Assembly: GCA_013398015.1 (NCBI GenBank)
Contig: VZRR01013890.1
Coordinates: 927,379-991,378 of the forward strand
Source: Oreocharis arfaki
Lineage: Eukaryota > Chordata > Aves > Passeriformes > Paramythiidae
Direction: 5' to 3'
Length of the DNA stretch: 64,000 bases
This document shows, one piece after another, positions 62,786 through 64,000 of this stretch. The first letter of the stretch is position 1. Every line of letters starts with the position of its first letter. Under the pieces are notes generated by a model, which was not told where the DNA came from, did not search any database, and was given only the letters and a program-made list of their open reading frames with translations. Both the position numbers and the translations under genes were made by a program.

Positions 62786-64000
62786 GTTTAATTCAGATTA
62801 ATGGGCACCTTAACCACACTAAGACCTAGCTCCAGTAGTCCTCTTTGGATCCTCTGTGCACTTAGGGTGCTCAATGGACAATTTTTCTAATACTGGGGTC
62901 TCCAGGAGGGGACCAGAGCGGCAGTGTCTGGACAGAGGAGGGAAACGCCACTGCCCAGCAGGTGGCTGTGCTCAAGCAGAGTGTATCTGCAAGGCTGATT
63001 GTCAAGCATCACCCTGTGTCTACCAATAATTTTTAGACAAAAAAGATATTACAGTAAATTTTTTGTTTGTTTGTTTGATTATTTTGTTCTCTTTCATTAT
63101 TTTTTGCACTTTTTGTTAAGACTGTTTCCTTCTTAATGTCTGGCAAAATGCAACAAAAGTTTTTTGCAGTTTTTTCAAGCATCCTTTCCCATAGGTGTAA
63201 TTTAAGTTAATGTTGAGACTATTTAGAAAGCATTTCTCACTCTAATGCTGAGGTAGAGGCTCTTTTAACTTTCTCTAATTAGATTTTTGTCCAAACACAG
63301 CAATTAGTTTTCCACATGCCACTTCGAATTACTAATCCTCTGATATTCCAAAACATGTCTTTTCCAGAAGAAATACTTGGTAGGGAATTTCAGCATCCTT
63401 GCACTCAGTGGACTCGTCACCACCACGTGAGTCTTGAGTTGCTCCTGGGACTGGCGACCGTTTCTGTCAACCCCTTGTGCTACTTTACGTTACACACACA
63501 TACCCAGTTTGGCAGGCTGCAAAGGCGGTAGCATTTGGGGGATTGGTGAAAAATCAGTGGCTGAACTCCCTTTACCTCCAGCATGGCTGAGTATCACAGA
63601 CACAGAGCAGTCTTGGGCATACCAGAAACAGCCTTATCTAGAAGGAGTAAAAATGGCTGGGAAATCTCTTATCCTACTGAAAAAGGTTAGACCTTCTGGT
63701 GAAAAAAAGGCCTTTTGGAAAACTAAAGACCAAAAAAGCGAACACTGTTCTTCAATTACTCTTACAAATGCAAATTGTGTTTTATGTTTATTCTTGACTC
63801 CATGTTTATGAGTTGCTCTTAATACTTGAACAAGACTAGCGTCATCCATTTCTTATTGTTTATGCTGAGTGATAAAAATGCTCAAACAAAATTGTTTTAG
63901 AAGTGCTACTTGTTTTGAAACACCTCTTGGTGTAGGGTAGAATGCTGACATTTCAAAAAATGGGTAAGTGGGGTACTCTCAGAAATGTAAAAAATTATTC
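62786..64000. other. Unassigned stretch to the window end
   Basis: A TTTG-rich patch lies at about 63061-63080. Two overlapping plus frames (63316-63531, 71 codons; 63434-63811, 125 codons) have no recognisable similarity. No repeat family is recognised. Confidence 0.5.

Noticed and set aside
1..64000. CRISPR arrays, operons, ribosome-binding sites or prophage features
   Set aside because: Repeat content (CR1, MIR, LTR), composition and lack of dense genes show vertebrate nuclear DNA, so these categories do not apply.

Overview
This window looks like non-coding nuclear DNA from a bird. It is AT-rich and repeat-poor. The recognisable mobile elements are mostly short 3' fragments of CR1, the dominant LINE of bird genomes. 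There is also one solo retroviral LTR, one MIR/CORE-type SINE relic and a very decayed LINE reverse-transcriptase segment. The exact species cannot be told from the sequence alone.

I find no protein-coding gene that I can support, and no tRNA, rRNA or recognisable microRNA. The open frames present are short (150 codons or fewer), overlap in opposing frames and match no family I recognise. The window is therefore either a gene desert or the inside of a very long intron. The best hint for the intron reading is a textbook-like recursive splice site near 44066 on the plus strand, where a polypyrimidine tract and AG run directly into GTAAG. This is suggestive only.

Layout: 1075-1354 is a CR1 3' end that runs into a pure (ATTCT)12 microsatellite. 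1355-13160 is plain AT-rich DNA. 13161-16312 holds two minus-strand CR1 fragments, a 16-bp x 3 tandem repeat and one possible exon. 19931-20722 holds two CR1 fragments in opposite orientation. 22436-22988 is a complete solo LTR with its own TATA box and poly(A) signal, flanked by 6-bp near-identical target duplications. 26890-27075 is the SINE relic. 30550-30609 is a 20-bp x 3 repeat. 38560-39190 is the decayed LINE, with the reverse-transcriptase palm motif still readable. 44050-44093 is the recursive splice candidate. 49209-49262 is a GATA microsatellite, 51024-51078 a nested palindrome cluster and 62725-62785 a TA/TTA microsatellite. Everything else is unassigned single-copy-looking sequence.

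No genes were found to work together here. The functional candidates are regulatory or transcriptional: the LTR promoter and poly(A) site, and the splice-site candidates.
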